From NCBI GenBank assembly GCA_024232355.1, contig JAAEPW010000054.1:1-32434 (forward strand): a DNA stretch of 32,434 bases. The letters are read 5' to 3'. Of the stretch, positions 15,016-22,258 are shown piece by piece (within the stretch, counting starts at the first letter, position 1; every line of letters starts with the position of its first letter). A model generated the notes under the pieces. That model saw only the letters and a list, made by a program, of their open reading frames with translations, did no database searches and was not told the origin of the DNA. Source of the stretch: Chloroflexota bacterium. Lineage in GTDB: Bacteria; Chloroflexota; Anaerolineae; B4-G1. The position numbers and the translations under genes are program-made.

Positions 15016-17118
15016 ATGAGTAAGAAAAAAGAAGCACCTATCAGCAACGTACGGATTATGGGCATTTTTGCCCACGTGGACGCCGGAAAAACGACCACGT
15101 CGGAAGCAATTTTATATTACACGGGGCGTATCCATCGCCAGGGCAATATCGACGATGGGAATACGCAACTCGATTGGATGGAGCAGGAACGGGAGCGGGG
15201 CATCACGATCATGTCGGCAGCGACCGCTTGCCACTGGAAGGGCCACCGCATCAACTTGATCGACACACCCGGACACGTCGACTTTACGGCCGAGGTTGTG
15301 CGCTCTATTCGGGTCATTGACGGCGGAGTGCTCGTGCTGTGCGCCGTGGGCGGCGTGGAGCCGCAGACTGAGGCGGTCTGGATGCATGCCAACCGCGAGA
15401 ACCTGTCGCGCGTCATTTTTATCAACAAGCTCGACCGGCTAGGCGCCGACTTTGACCGCGTGCTGGACGAGGTTCACGAACGGCTCACACCAAACGCCAT
15501 GCCGCTGCAACTTCCTATGGGTCTCGAAGGCGATTTCACGGGCGTTGTGGACCTCATCAATCAGCAAGCACTGATCTGGCACGACGGGGCAGATGATCCA
15601 TCGGTAGAGCCTATTCCGTCAGAGATGCAGTCTCAGGTCACAGCGGAGAGAGAGCGGCTACTGGATGCGATCTGCGAGACGGACGACGCATTGCTGGAAC
15701 AGCGTTTGGAAGGGATTGAGCCAGACGTGGCGGCCCTAAATGCCGCGCTGCGCCAGGCCACTATCACTGGCAAATTGGTACCCGTGTTGTGCGGCGCTTC
15801 ACGCAAGCGGCTGGGCGTTCAACCCTTGATCGATGCTATTGTCGATTATCTGCCAGCGCCGGTAGACCTGCCGCCTGTGCTGGGTAATATCCCAGGTGAT
15901 TTGGAAGAAGTCACCGAGCGCCCCGATCACATCGATGCTCCCCTGTGCGCCGCGGCCTTTAAAATCGTCACCGACCCGCACGTGGGGCATCTGACCTGGG
16001 TGCGCGTTTTTTCCGGTCGCCTCAAGATTGGGGAGACGGTCTACAACGCACGGGCCGACGTGAAGGAGCGGGTTGGACGTATTTACCGTATGCACGGCAA
16101 CCGGCGCGAACAGGTGGATCATATGCAGGCCAGCGACGTGGTTGCATTGGTGGGCGTCAAGTCGGCCATCACTGGCGACACGCTCTGCGACCCAAAGCAC
16201 CCGATCACGCTAGAGACGTTCAAGTTCCCCGATCCGGTCATCGCAGTGGCACTGACGGCGTCCTCCAACGATGAGCAGGAAAAACTGCGCCAGGCCGTCA
16301 GACGGCTGTGCGACGAGGACCCCACGCTGATCAGCCACTTTGACTCTGAAACGGGCGAGGAAACATTGTCCGGTATGGGCGAACTCCACCTGGAAATCAC
16401 CGTCGACCGGCTGCGGAGCGAGTTCGGTCTTGTGCCGCAGGTGAGCCCTCCGCAGGTCTCTTATCGCGAAGCGGTGCGTCAAGCCGTCGAGGTAACCGGC
16501 ACCTACAAAAAGCAAAGCGGCGGCCATGGTCACTTTGCCGAGGTCATCTTGCGTGTCGAACCACGAGAGAACGAGGAGGGTATCACCTTTGAGGACCAAG
16601 CACCTCCCTCGGAATTCCCCCGTGAGTTTGTCCGTCCGACAGAATTGGGCGTGCGCGGTGCACTGGAAAAAGGCATCATCGCTGGTTTCCCGGTCACCGA
16701 TGTGCACGTGACGTTACTGGGCGGCAGGTTCCACGAGGTGGACTCGGCAGCGATGGACTTTCAGATCGCCGGTTCGATGGCCGTACGGCAGGCAGTGCGT
16801 CGTGCCAAGCCTGCTCTACTAGAGCCGATCATGCACGCCGACATCAACGTCGGCGAAGATCACATGGGGACGGTCGTGGCAGACATTGGGCGGCGGCGGG
16901 GAAGTGTAAGCGGAATGCACGTGCGCGGAAATATGCGCAACGTGGATGGCGAGGTGCCGCTATCCGAGGCGCGGGGCTATGCGACCGATCTGCGCAGTCT
17001 CACCCAGGGGCGGGGCACCTTTACGCTGAATTTCCGCCGCTACGACCTGGTGCCAGACGGTATCGCCGAAAAGATCATCAAACAGCGCCGCGAAGATGGC
17101 AAGATACCCGAACGGTAA
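15016..17118 (+). CDS. fusA: Translation elongation factor G (EF-G family)
   Basis: This 700-residue translational GTPase has the EF-G motif set: G1 [13 protein letters not shown], switch [15 protein letters not shown]3 DTPGHVDF and G4 NKLD. Domains II-V follow, including [13 protein letters not shown] in domain IV and [12 protein letters not shown] in domain V. It catalyses ribosomal translocation or recycling. It stands alone, with its own promoter and terminator, away from rpsL/rpsG/tuf, so it may be a second EF-G (EF-G2-like) rather than the main one. Substitutions such as [12 protein letters not shown] where EF-G usually has AASMAFKEA-type sequence fit a paralogue. The start ATG has GGAAAGTGAG upstream. 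Confidence 0.92.
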   Translation: MSKKKEAPISNVRIMGIFAHVDAGKTTTSEAILYYTGRIHRQGNIDDGNTQLDWMEQERERGITIMSAATACHWKGHRINLIDTPGHVDFTAEVVRSIRVIDGGVLVLCAVGGVEPQTEAVWMHANRENLSRVIFINKLDRLGADFDRVLDEVHERLTPNAMPLQLPMGLEGDFTGVVDLINQQALIWHDGADDPSVEPIPSEMQSQVTAERERLLDAICETDDALLEQRLEGIEPDVAALNAALRQATITGKLVPVLCGASRKRLGVQPLIDAIVDYLPAPVDLPPVLGNIPGDLEEVTERPDHIDAPLCAAAFKIVTDPHVGHLTWVRVFSGRLKIGETVYNARADVKERVGRIYRMHGNRREQVDHMQASDVVALVGVKSAITGDTLCDPKHPITLETFKFPDPVIAVALTASSNDEQEKLRQAVRRLCDEDPTLISHFDSETGEETLSGMGELHLEITVDRLRSEFGLVPQVSPPQVSYREAVRQAVEVTGTYKKQSGGHGHFAEVILRVEPRENEEGITFEDQAPPSEFPREFVRPTELGVRGALEKGIIAGFPVTDVHVTLLGGRFHEVDSAAMDFQIAGSMAVRQAVRRAKPALLEPIMHADINVGEDHMGTVVADIGRRRGSVSGMHVRGNMRNVDGEVPLSEARGYATDLRSLTQGRGTFTLNFRRYDLVPDGIAEKIIKQRREDGKIPER

Positions 17119-17176
17119 CCAATACTTTATCGTTGCGCCACCGTAAAACAGGCGATACTGGGTTAGGAAACAATCC

Positions 17177-17205
17177 AGCCCCGGCTTTTTCAGGCCGGGG
17201 CTTTT
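17177..17205 (+). terminator. Intrinsic terminator of the EF-G gene
   Basis: A 9-bp perfect stem AGCCCCGGC/GCCGGGGCT with an 8-nt loop is followed by TTT, about 60 nt after the EF-G stop. Confidence 0.85.
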
Positions 17206-17243
17206 CACAACCCTAGAGTTGGCGCCAACTCTGTCCGTTTGCG

Positions 17244-17600
17244 TCAGACCGGTTCGATCAAGGCAGCAATGGGGTCAGGAATATCGTCCGAGTCTAGATA
17301 CGTGCGCACCTCTTCACGAGCCGCCTCGAATCGACGGATGAGTTCCTTATCAGAACCTTTGAAACCTGCGACAGAACGGCAGGCACACGTGCAGCAGCCC
17401 AGCGACGCCCGGTAACTGTCCAGATCGCAGGTGAGGCAACTGCCCAATTTGATCATCATCAACGAGAAACCCAACACATCCTCATGACCATCGGGGAGTG
17501 CGGCGATATGATCGATCAAATATCTCCATGCTTTTGTGCGCAGATCGCGCAGTTGTGGGATACAACGGGATGGGAAAAGAATTTCACTGTCTGGGTACAT
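17244..17600 (-). CDS. Small Cys-rich conserved-looking protein, function unknown
   Basis: The product has about 118 residues starting MYPDSEILFPSRC. The notable feature is a cysteine cluster, SCLTCDLDSYRASLGCCTCA, with CxxC and CCxCxC patterns that could bind zinc or an Fe-S cluster. The rest is predicted helical with a charged C-terminus (RRFEAAREEVRTYL). There is no signal peptide. A promoter (17658-17686) gives a leader of about 50 nt. The ATG at 17600 has AAAGGA 12 nt upstream; the open frame reaches 17669, but that part begins only a base or so from the predicted -10 box, so the shorter form is preferred. I do not recognise the family. It converges with the EF-G gene. Confidence 0.7.
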   Translation of the reverse strand: MYPDSEILFPSRCIPQLRDLRTKAWRYLIDHIAALPDGHEDVLGFSLMMIKLGSCLTCDLDSYRASLGCCTCACRSVAGFKGSDKELIRRFEAAREEVRTYLDSDDIPDPIAALIEPV

Positions 17601-17657
17601 TATTTGCTCTAGTCCTTTTGAGACATCAATGATGACTTGTTTAGCACACGTGGTGTA

Positions 17658-17686
17658 ATAATAACACAAAAGCAGTCCAATTTCAA
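17658..17686 (-). promoter_or_regulatory. Promoter of the small Cys-rich protein gene
   Basis: On the minus strand, TTGAAA (17686-17681), a 17-nt spacer and TATTAT (17663-17658). It lies only 8 bp from the MITE target-site duplication. Confidence 0.7.
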
Positions 17687-17693
17687 GGATTTT

Positions 17694-17863
17694 TAATCAT
17701 TTGGGTGTGTTTCAAACGAGTTGGGGACCCTCCCGCAGGTTGGACATAAAATTGCTTCATGCATAAATTTACTCTGGAAAACAAGTATTTTGGCATCGAA
17801 AACGGTAACCTGCGGGAGGGTTGTTTTCTTCTCCAACTGAAATGAAACACACCCTAATCATTT
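17694..17863. mobile_element. 152-bp MITE with 9-bp target-site duplication
   Basis: The element 17703-17854 begins GGGTGTGTTTCA and ends with its exact complement TGAAACACACCC. Subterminal arms continue the symmetry (AGTTGG and CCCTCCCGCAGGTT on the left, their complements on the right). Perfect 9-bp direct repeats TAATCATTT flank it (17694-17702 and 17855-17863), the hallmark of transposition. It has no ORF, so it must have been moved in trans. The right duplication contains the TGA stop codon of the lysK-type gene: the element landed directly behind that gene. Confidence 0.9.
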
Positions 17864-18910
17864 TGTCAATGTTTCGAGGGTTTGCACCAGTATATTGATC
17901 CCTCGACGAAACTCTCTGACGTCAATATGTTCGTCCGGCGTGTGATCCAAGGATGAATCGCCCGGCCCGTAGGCCACGATAGGGCATCCCCACACTGGTC
18001 CAACCACGTTCATATCCGAGGTTCCCGTCTTTAGTTTAAAGCGTGGTCGCCCTCCTTCAGCACGGATGGCTCGCAGCAAAGCCCGTACCGGCGGCGTGTT
18101 CTTTTCTGACTGGATGGGTAGATTGCGGTCCGGGAATGACAACTTGGCCCCATTGCACCATGTCAACATTTTCTGCTCCAGGTCCACGGTATCAAGCCCC
18201 GGCGGTATCCGCACTATGATGTTCATCTCGGCACCGTCGTCCAGCCCATCGCTAAAGGTGCGGAAATCCCGCAGTGCGGGGTCCAGCGTGTTAAAATGGC
18301 TTGACCGGTCCTCATTGTATCCTTGAGAAAAAGCCATCAATTGGTTCCAAAAGTCCACGGCCTTTTCTGCCGGGCCGGGTATCTCACCGGCGCTGTGTCC
18401 TCCCGGCTGCACCCGACGGTAGTCGACCGCCAGCATCCCCTTGTAGCCCAGCGTGATCCCTTCCCATCCGCTAGGCTCGCCAATGATGGCGCAGTATGGT
18501 GATGGCATCGTGCGCGCCAGGTGACGCGCCCCACGCCCGCACGATTCCTCCTCCACTGCTCCGATCACCACCAGTCGGGCATCGTTCAGCCGGGGAGCCA
18601 CCTGCGCCGCCGCCATCACAAATGTCGCCAACGGCCCCTTGGCGTCCACCGCCCCCCGCCCGTACAGCCGGTCTCCGCGCCGTCGCACGGGAATAAAGCC
18701 GGGGACTGTGTCCATGTGCCCCAACAGCACGATCTCTCGTTCGGCCTCTGGATTTCCCACGATGCCTACAGTGTTGCCTACCTCGTCTCGATGTGCGCGG
18801 AAACTCAAATCCGTCATCTGCTGGACCAGGTACTCGCCCACCGCATCCTCTTTACCGGACGGACTGGGTATAGAGACAAGTTTTTCTAGAAAGGTAATTG
18901 CATCCATCAT
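17858..18910 (-). CDS. lysK: [LysW]-ornithine/lysine hydrolase, M20 family (LysK/ArgE type)
   Basis: This 350-residue M20 metallopeptidase carries the LysK motif set: LLGHMDTVPG, GRGAVDAKGPLA, the catalytic EEES, GEPSGW and a C-terminal KTGTSDMN...YGPGDSSLDHTPDEHI. The histidines, aspartates and glutamates bind two metal ions. In the carrier pathway it cleaves the isopeptide bond between the LysW C-terminal Glu and the finished amino acid, releasing ornithine (or lysine) and LysW. In an operon with argF, argG and argH the likely product is ornithine. It is the last gene of the arginine operon; its stop codon lies in the target-site duplication of the MITE. Confidence 0.92.
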   Translation of the reverse strand: MMDAITFLEKLVSIPSPSGKEDAVGEYLVQQMTDLSFRAHRDEVGNTVGIVGNPEAEREIVLLGHMDTVPGFIPVRRRGDRLYGRGAVDAKGPLATFVMAAAQVAPRLNDARLVVIGAVEEESCGRGARHLARTMPSPYCAIIGEPSGWEGITLGYKGMLAVDYRRVQPGGHSAGEIPGPAEKAVDFWNQLMAFSQGYNEDRSSHFNTLDPALRDFRTFSDGLDDGAEMNIIVRIPPGLDTVDLEQKMLTWCNGAKLSFPDRNLPIQSEKNTPPVRALLRAIRAEGGRPRFKLKTGTSDMNVVGPVWGCPIVAYGPGDSSLDHTPDEHIDVREFRRGINILVQTLETLTK

Positions 18911-19006
18911 TCATCTTTCAATGTTCTACTGTTGCTTTGATGATGTCATTTGCTCAAAATGCCTTGTCTGACAGTTTGTCCATCGCTACCTCTTTGCTCA
19001 TCATCC

Positions 19007-19906
19007 TCACCGTAACAACCAACTCAACACAGCCGCCGTCACGGGCACCAGGTTGGACAGGCGGTCGAACGCCAGCGACTGCGGTCCGTCCAGCACCTCT
19101 GCCGTGACCTCTTCGCCGCGCCGCGCGGGCAGGCAGTGCAGAACGATAGCGTCTGGTTGCGCTAGGGACAACAACTCGCCGGTGACCTGATAGGGTTCGA
19201 AAACCTGTCGGCGCACCTCGGCGCTTTCTTCCTGCCCCATACTGGCCCACACGTCGGTGTATACGGCGTCTGCACCGGCAGCGGCTTTGCGCGGGTCGGT
19301 CAGCACCTCTATGCGCGTGTTGTGCCCATCGGCCAGGGCCTGCGCTTGCGCTACGATCTCCGCGGCGGGCGCGTACCCGGCGGGGCTGGCTACGGCGACG
19401 TCCACGCCCAGCAGCGACCCCAGGAGCAGCAGGGAATGGCAGATGTTGTTGCCATCTCCGATAAAGGCCAGACGCCGTCCCTGCGTTGTTCCCCATTGCT
19501 CGCGCATCGTCAGAGCATCAGCCAGCACCTCGACCGGGTGCTCGCGATTCGAAAGCGCGTTCACCACCGGGACCTCGGCGTGCGCAGCCAGCGCCTCCAG
19601 CGATGCGTGATCGCGCACGCGGGCCACGATCACGGACACGAGGTGCGACAGGGTCTTGACCACGTCGGCCATGGTCTCTCGCTGCCCCAGTTGGGTCTCA
19701 AAAGTGACCGCTCGTCCCCCCAGGTGCATCATGGCGACCTCGTACGCCGTGCGCGTGCGCAGGGAAGGCCGCTCAAAGAGCAGCACAGCCGCGTGCGCGC
19801 GGGATAAGCGCGCTGCCTCCGGCTCGTGCTTGAAGCGAGCAGCATCGTCGAGCAATTGGGCGAGTTCGTCTGCGTCCAGGTCAGCGACGCTCAAAAAATG
19901 GTTCAT
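19007..19906 (-). CDS. argF: Ornithine carbamoyltransferase
   Basis: This 299-residue transcarbamylase has the carbamoyl-phosphate loop FERPSLRTRTAYEVAM (SLRTRT 48-53, usually STRTR), FIGDGNNICHSLL for the ornithine side and HCLPARRGEEV near the C-terminus with the catalytic Cys. It makes citrulline from ornithine and carbamoyl phosphate. The conserved HPCQ/HPTQ motif reads HPVE (123-126), a Gln-to-Glu change at a carbamoyl-phosphate contact. Whether this is common in the organism's phylum I cannot check. Context (argG, argH, LysW genes) favours ornithine over acetyl- or succinylornithine. ATG 19906 follows AAAGGAG, which is part of the duplicated target site of a MITE. Confidence 0.93.
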   Translation of the reverse strand: MNHFLSVADLDADELAQLLDDAARFKHEPEAARLSRAHAAVLLFERPSLRTRTAYEVAMMHLGGRAVTFETQLGQRETMADVVKTLSHLVSVIVARVRDHASLEALAAHAEVPVVNALSNREHPVEVLADALTMREQWGTTQGRRLAFIGDGNNICHSLLLLGSLLGVDVAVASPAGYAPAAEIVAQAQALADGHNTRIEVLTDPRKAAAGADAVYTDVWASMGQEESAEVRRQVFEPYQVTGELLSLAQPDAIVLHCLPARRGEEVTAEVLDGPQSLAFDRLSNLVPVTAAVLSWLLR

Positions 19907-19910
19907 GATT

Positions 19911-20089
19911 CATCTCCTTTACACTGATTGACTGATAAATTTTTTTAGAACCACAGATGAACGCTGATTCACGCAGATGAATGTCGAATTTGAAAACAAC
20001 TTAAATCTGTGTTCATCTGCATTTATCAGCGGTTATAACCTTGTGTATTTAGCATCTCGTTAGTTCTGTCAGTCAACCATCTCCTTTAC
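19911..20089. mobile_element. MITE between argD and argF, copy 1, with 12-bp target duplication
   Basis: The element is 19923-20077, flanked by perfect 12-bp direct repeats CATCTCCTTTAC (19911-19922 and 20078-20089). Its ends are inverted repeats (TTGACTGATAAA at 19928 and TCTGTCAGTCAA at 20065). Inside, a second pair of arms (GAACCACAGATGAACGCTGA and its approximate complement) makes a long hairpin. No ORF. The duplicated 12-mer is, on the minus strand, GTAAAGGAGATG, holding the argD stop TAA in one copy and the argF ribosome-binding site in the other. Confidence 0.88.
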
Positions 20090-21255
20090 GTTTGTAATAC
20101 CTCCGTCACTTGTTCGACCACCGTCTCGATCTCTTCCGCACTGATCACCAACGGCGGCAAAAAGCGCATCATCGTGGTCCCTGCCGAAAGCGCCAGCACC
20201 CCCCGCTCTGCCAATGCAGCCAGATACGGCGCGGACTTGCTTTTCAGTTCCACCCCCACCATCAATCCCAACCCCCGCACCTCCCGCACCAGCGGCGACG
20301 AGATCGCTTCGAGGCCGTCCATCAATTGTGCGCCAAGTTCGGCGGCTCGTTGGGGCAGTTCCTCGGACTCGATATAGTCGATCGTCGCCAGCGCCGCCGC
20401 GCAGGCCATCGGATTACCGCCAAAGGTCGTGCCGTGAGACTTGGGCGGGAATTTGCCCACGCGGGAACCGATCAACACGGCCCCCATCGGAAACCCACTG
20501 GCGATGCCCTTGGCCACGCACATCAGGTCGGGCTCAAGGCCGTAGTGATCGCTGGCAAACATCTGCCCCGTGCGCCCAAAGCCGGTCTGGACCTCGTCCA
20601 CGATGAACAGCGCCCCCCGCTCCTGGCACAGCGCCTGCACCCCGCGCAAATAGTCGGGATCGCCAATGTTGACCCCGCCCTCGCCCTGCACCACCTCCAG
20701 GATGACGGCTGCCGTCTCGTCGTCCATCGCTTGCTCCATCCGCTCCAGCCGGTTGTAGGGCACGAATTCGAACCCGGGCACCAACGGCTCAAAGGGCTGG
20801 CGATACTGTTTGTGCCAGGTGGCCGAAAGCGCGCCAAAGGTCCGCCCGTGGAAACCGCGCATCGCGGCCACGATCTTTTTCCGTCCGGTGCTCACCCGCG
20901 CAAACTTGAACGCGGCCTCCACCGCCTCCGCCCCCGAGTTGCTCAGATAGACCCGTTCCATCCCTAGCGGGGCCACGCGGACCAGTTCGGCCAACAATTG
21001 AGCGCGCTGGTCGTTGTAAAAGCCGTTCGGGCAGACCCACAGCCGCTGTGCCTGTTCCTGTATCGCCTGGACCACAGCGGGGTTGGCGTGCCCCACGTTG
21101 GCCACACCGTGACCGCCCACGCAGTCAATGTACGCATGGCCGTCGCTGTCCCACAACTGTGCACCTTTTCCCTGCACGATCACCAAGGGCTGCTTGGAGG
21201 CAAGCTCGCTGTCGTAGCGCCCCTCCAACGTTATGATCTCTTTGGTTGTCATCAT
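20086..21255 (-). CDS. lysJ: LysW-linked semialdehyde aminotransferase (LysJ/ArgD type)
   Basis: This 389-residue class III PLP aminotransferase has SNSGAEAVEAAFKFAR, the FHGRTFGALSAT motif, VILEVVQGEGGV, FIVDEVQTGFGRTG and the PLP lysine in VAKGIASGFPMGA. In the carrier pathway it converts LysW-glutamate semialdehyde to LysW-ornithine using glutamate; a role with aminoadipate semialdehyde (lysine) is possible because LysJ enzymes can be dual. GGAGG precedes two adjacent ATGs (21255 and 21252). The stop TAA lies within a 12-bp MITE target duplication. The next gene is argF. Confidence 0.93.
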   Translation of the reverse strand: MMTTKEIITLEGRYDSELASKQPLVIVQGKGAQLWDSDGHAYIDCVGGHGVANVGHANPAVVQAIQEQAQRLWVCPNGFYNDQRAQLLAELVRVAPLGMERVYLSNSGAEAVEAAFKFARVSTGRKKIVAAMRGFHGRTFGALSATWHKQYRQPFEPLVPGFEFVPYNRLERMEQAMDDETAAVILEVVQGEGGVNIGDPDYLRGVQALCQERGALFIVDEVQTGFGRTGQMFASDHYGLEPDLMCVAKGIASGFPMGAVLIGSRVGKFPPKSHGTTFGGNPMACAAALATIDYIESEELPQRAAELGAQLMDGLEAISSPLVREVRGLGLMVGVELKSKSAPYLAALAERGVLALSAGTTMMRFLPPLVISAEEIETVVEQVTEVLQT

Positions 21256-21311
21256 GATTCCTCCATTATTATAGTTTTATTCGACGATTACTCAACTCGT
21301 TTCACCCAGTA

Positions 21312-21367
21312 GTAGCCGCGCTTTCCATAGCGCGCCGCTCGAAACGCGGAATGGAATCCGCGGCTAC
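21312..21367. repeat. REP-like palindrome between lysZ and lysJ
   Basis: A 56-bp imperfect palindrome: GTAGCCGCGCTTTCCATAGC on the left pairs with the complement of ATGGAATCCGCGGCTAC on the right, with a short central loop. No U-tract or ORF. It resembles REP/BIME-type intergenic repeats; only one copy is seen here. Confidence 0.65.
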
Positions 21368-21401
21368 AGGTCTATTTGCGAGGTGGATAGCAGAACTGCT
21401 C

Positions 21402-22208
21402 CTATCCAATCACTGTGCCCTGCCCGGTCAGTGCCCAATGCAACGGCTGGACCACCCGCCCATCGGCGACGATCACCTGCCCCACCCCATCTCGCAGCGC
21501 CTCGACGGCCCCCAGTATCTTGCGCTTCATCCGGCCCTTGGCGTAGCGGTCGAGATACGCTTCTGCCTCCTCCATCGGGATGTGGGAGACGAGCGAGCCC
21601 TCGTCATCCACGTCGCGCAGCAGGCCCGGCACGTTGGTCAGGATGATGACCTTGTCCGCCTTGAGCGCCGCGCCGATGGCGGCGGCGACCCGGTCACCGT
21701 CCACGTTCAATCCCTCGCTCTCGTAACTGATAGCCAGCGGAGCCACGACCGGTGTGTAGGCCGCGTCCAGCAACGTCTGCAACAGCCCAGCGTTGACCCG
21801 CTCGATCTTGCCGCTGTATTCCCCCCGCAGTACCTTGCGCTTGCCGTTCTCAACGATACGCAGCGCCGACTTGCGCTTGGCCTCCAACAGCCGCCCGTCC
21901 AGCCCAGACAACCCCACCGCGTCGACGCCCAATTGCTGCAATCGCTCCACCAGCAGCTTGTTGATCCGACCCGCCACGACCATGGCGAAAATCTCCAACG
22001 TCTCGCGGTCCGTATAGCGGCTAGAGTGCCCCGAGACCGAAGTGACAAATCGCGGCGGATGCCCCAATTTCTCCGAGATCACGTTCGTTTCGTGAGATCC
22101 GCCGTGCACCAGCACAACTTGCTCACCCCGCGTCACCAATTCGGCCACATCGGCGCACACGGTCTCCATATCGAGACCCTCTCCTCCTCCTGCTTTGACA
22201 ACGATCAT
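21402..22208 (-). CDS. lysZ: [LysW]-glutamate/aminoadipate kinase (LysZ/ArgB type)
   Basis: This 268-residue amino-acid kinase starts MIVVKAGGGEG, with VVLVHGGSHETN (nucleotide/substrate loop), LNVDGDRVAAAIGAALKADK and ILTNVPGLL. The short N-terminal domain and missing ArgB-style extension fit the LysZ group, which phosphorylates the carrier-bound gamma- or delta-carboxylate. ATG 22208 has GGAGGAGAGT directly before it. The product feeds ArgC/LysY, encoded 1.9 kb upstream beyond the propeller gene. Confidence 0.92.
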   Translation of the reverse strand: MIVVKAGGGEGLDMETVCADVAELVTRGEQVVLVHGGSHETNVISEKLGHPPRFVTSVSGHSSRYTDRETLEIFAMVVAGRINKLLVERLQQLGVDAVGLSGLDGRLLEAKRKSALRIVENGKRKVLRGEYSGKIERVNAGLLQTLLDAAYTPVVAPLAISYESEGLNVDGDRVAAAIGAALKADKVIILTNVPGLLRDVDDEGSLVSHIPMEEAEAYLDRYAKGRMKRKILGAVEALRDGVGQVIVADGRVVQPLHWALTGQGTVIG

Positions 22209-22258
22209 ACTCTCCTCCAATTCAGAACTCGATCAAGACCCTCAAACAAGGGCAAAGT

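Noticed and set aside
14766..15098. N-terminal extension of the UDP-xylose synthase to 15098
   Set aside because: It would cross the divergent promoters and overlap the EF-G start; ATG 14765 has an ideal ribosome site and begins the NAD-binding motif.
18911..19006. Tiny ORF between argF and lysK (MDKLSDKAF with a ribosome-site-like GAGG)
   Set aside because: Only nine codons, no family or conserved feature; probably chance.
20110..20967. Long plus-strand open frame (285 codons) opposite lysJ
   Set aside because: Low-complexity His/Arg/Pro-rich translation with no motif; it is the antisense shadow of a GC-rich, well-supported aminotransferase gene. The same applies to the long plus-strand frames opposite argC, argH, lysZ and lysX2.
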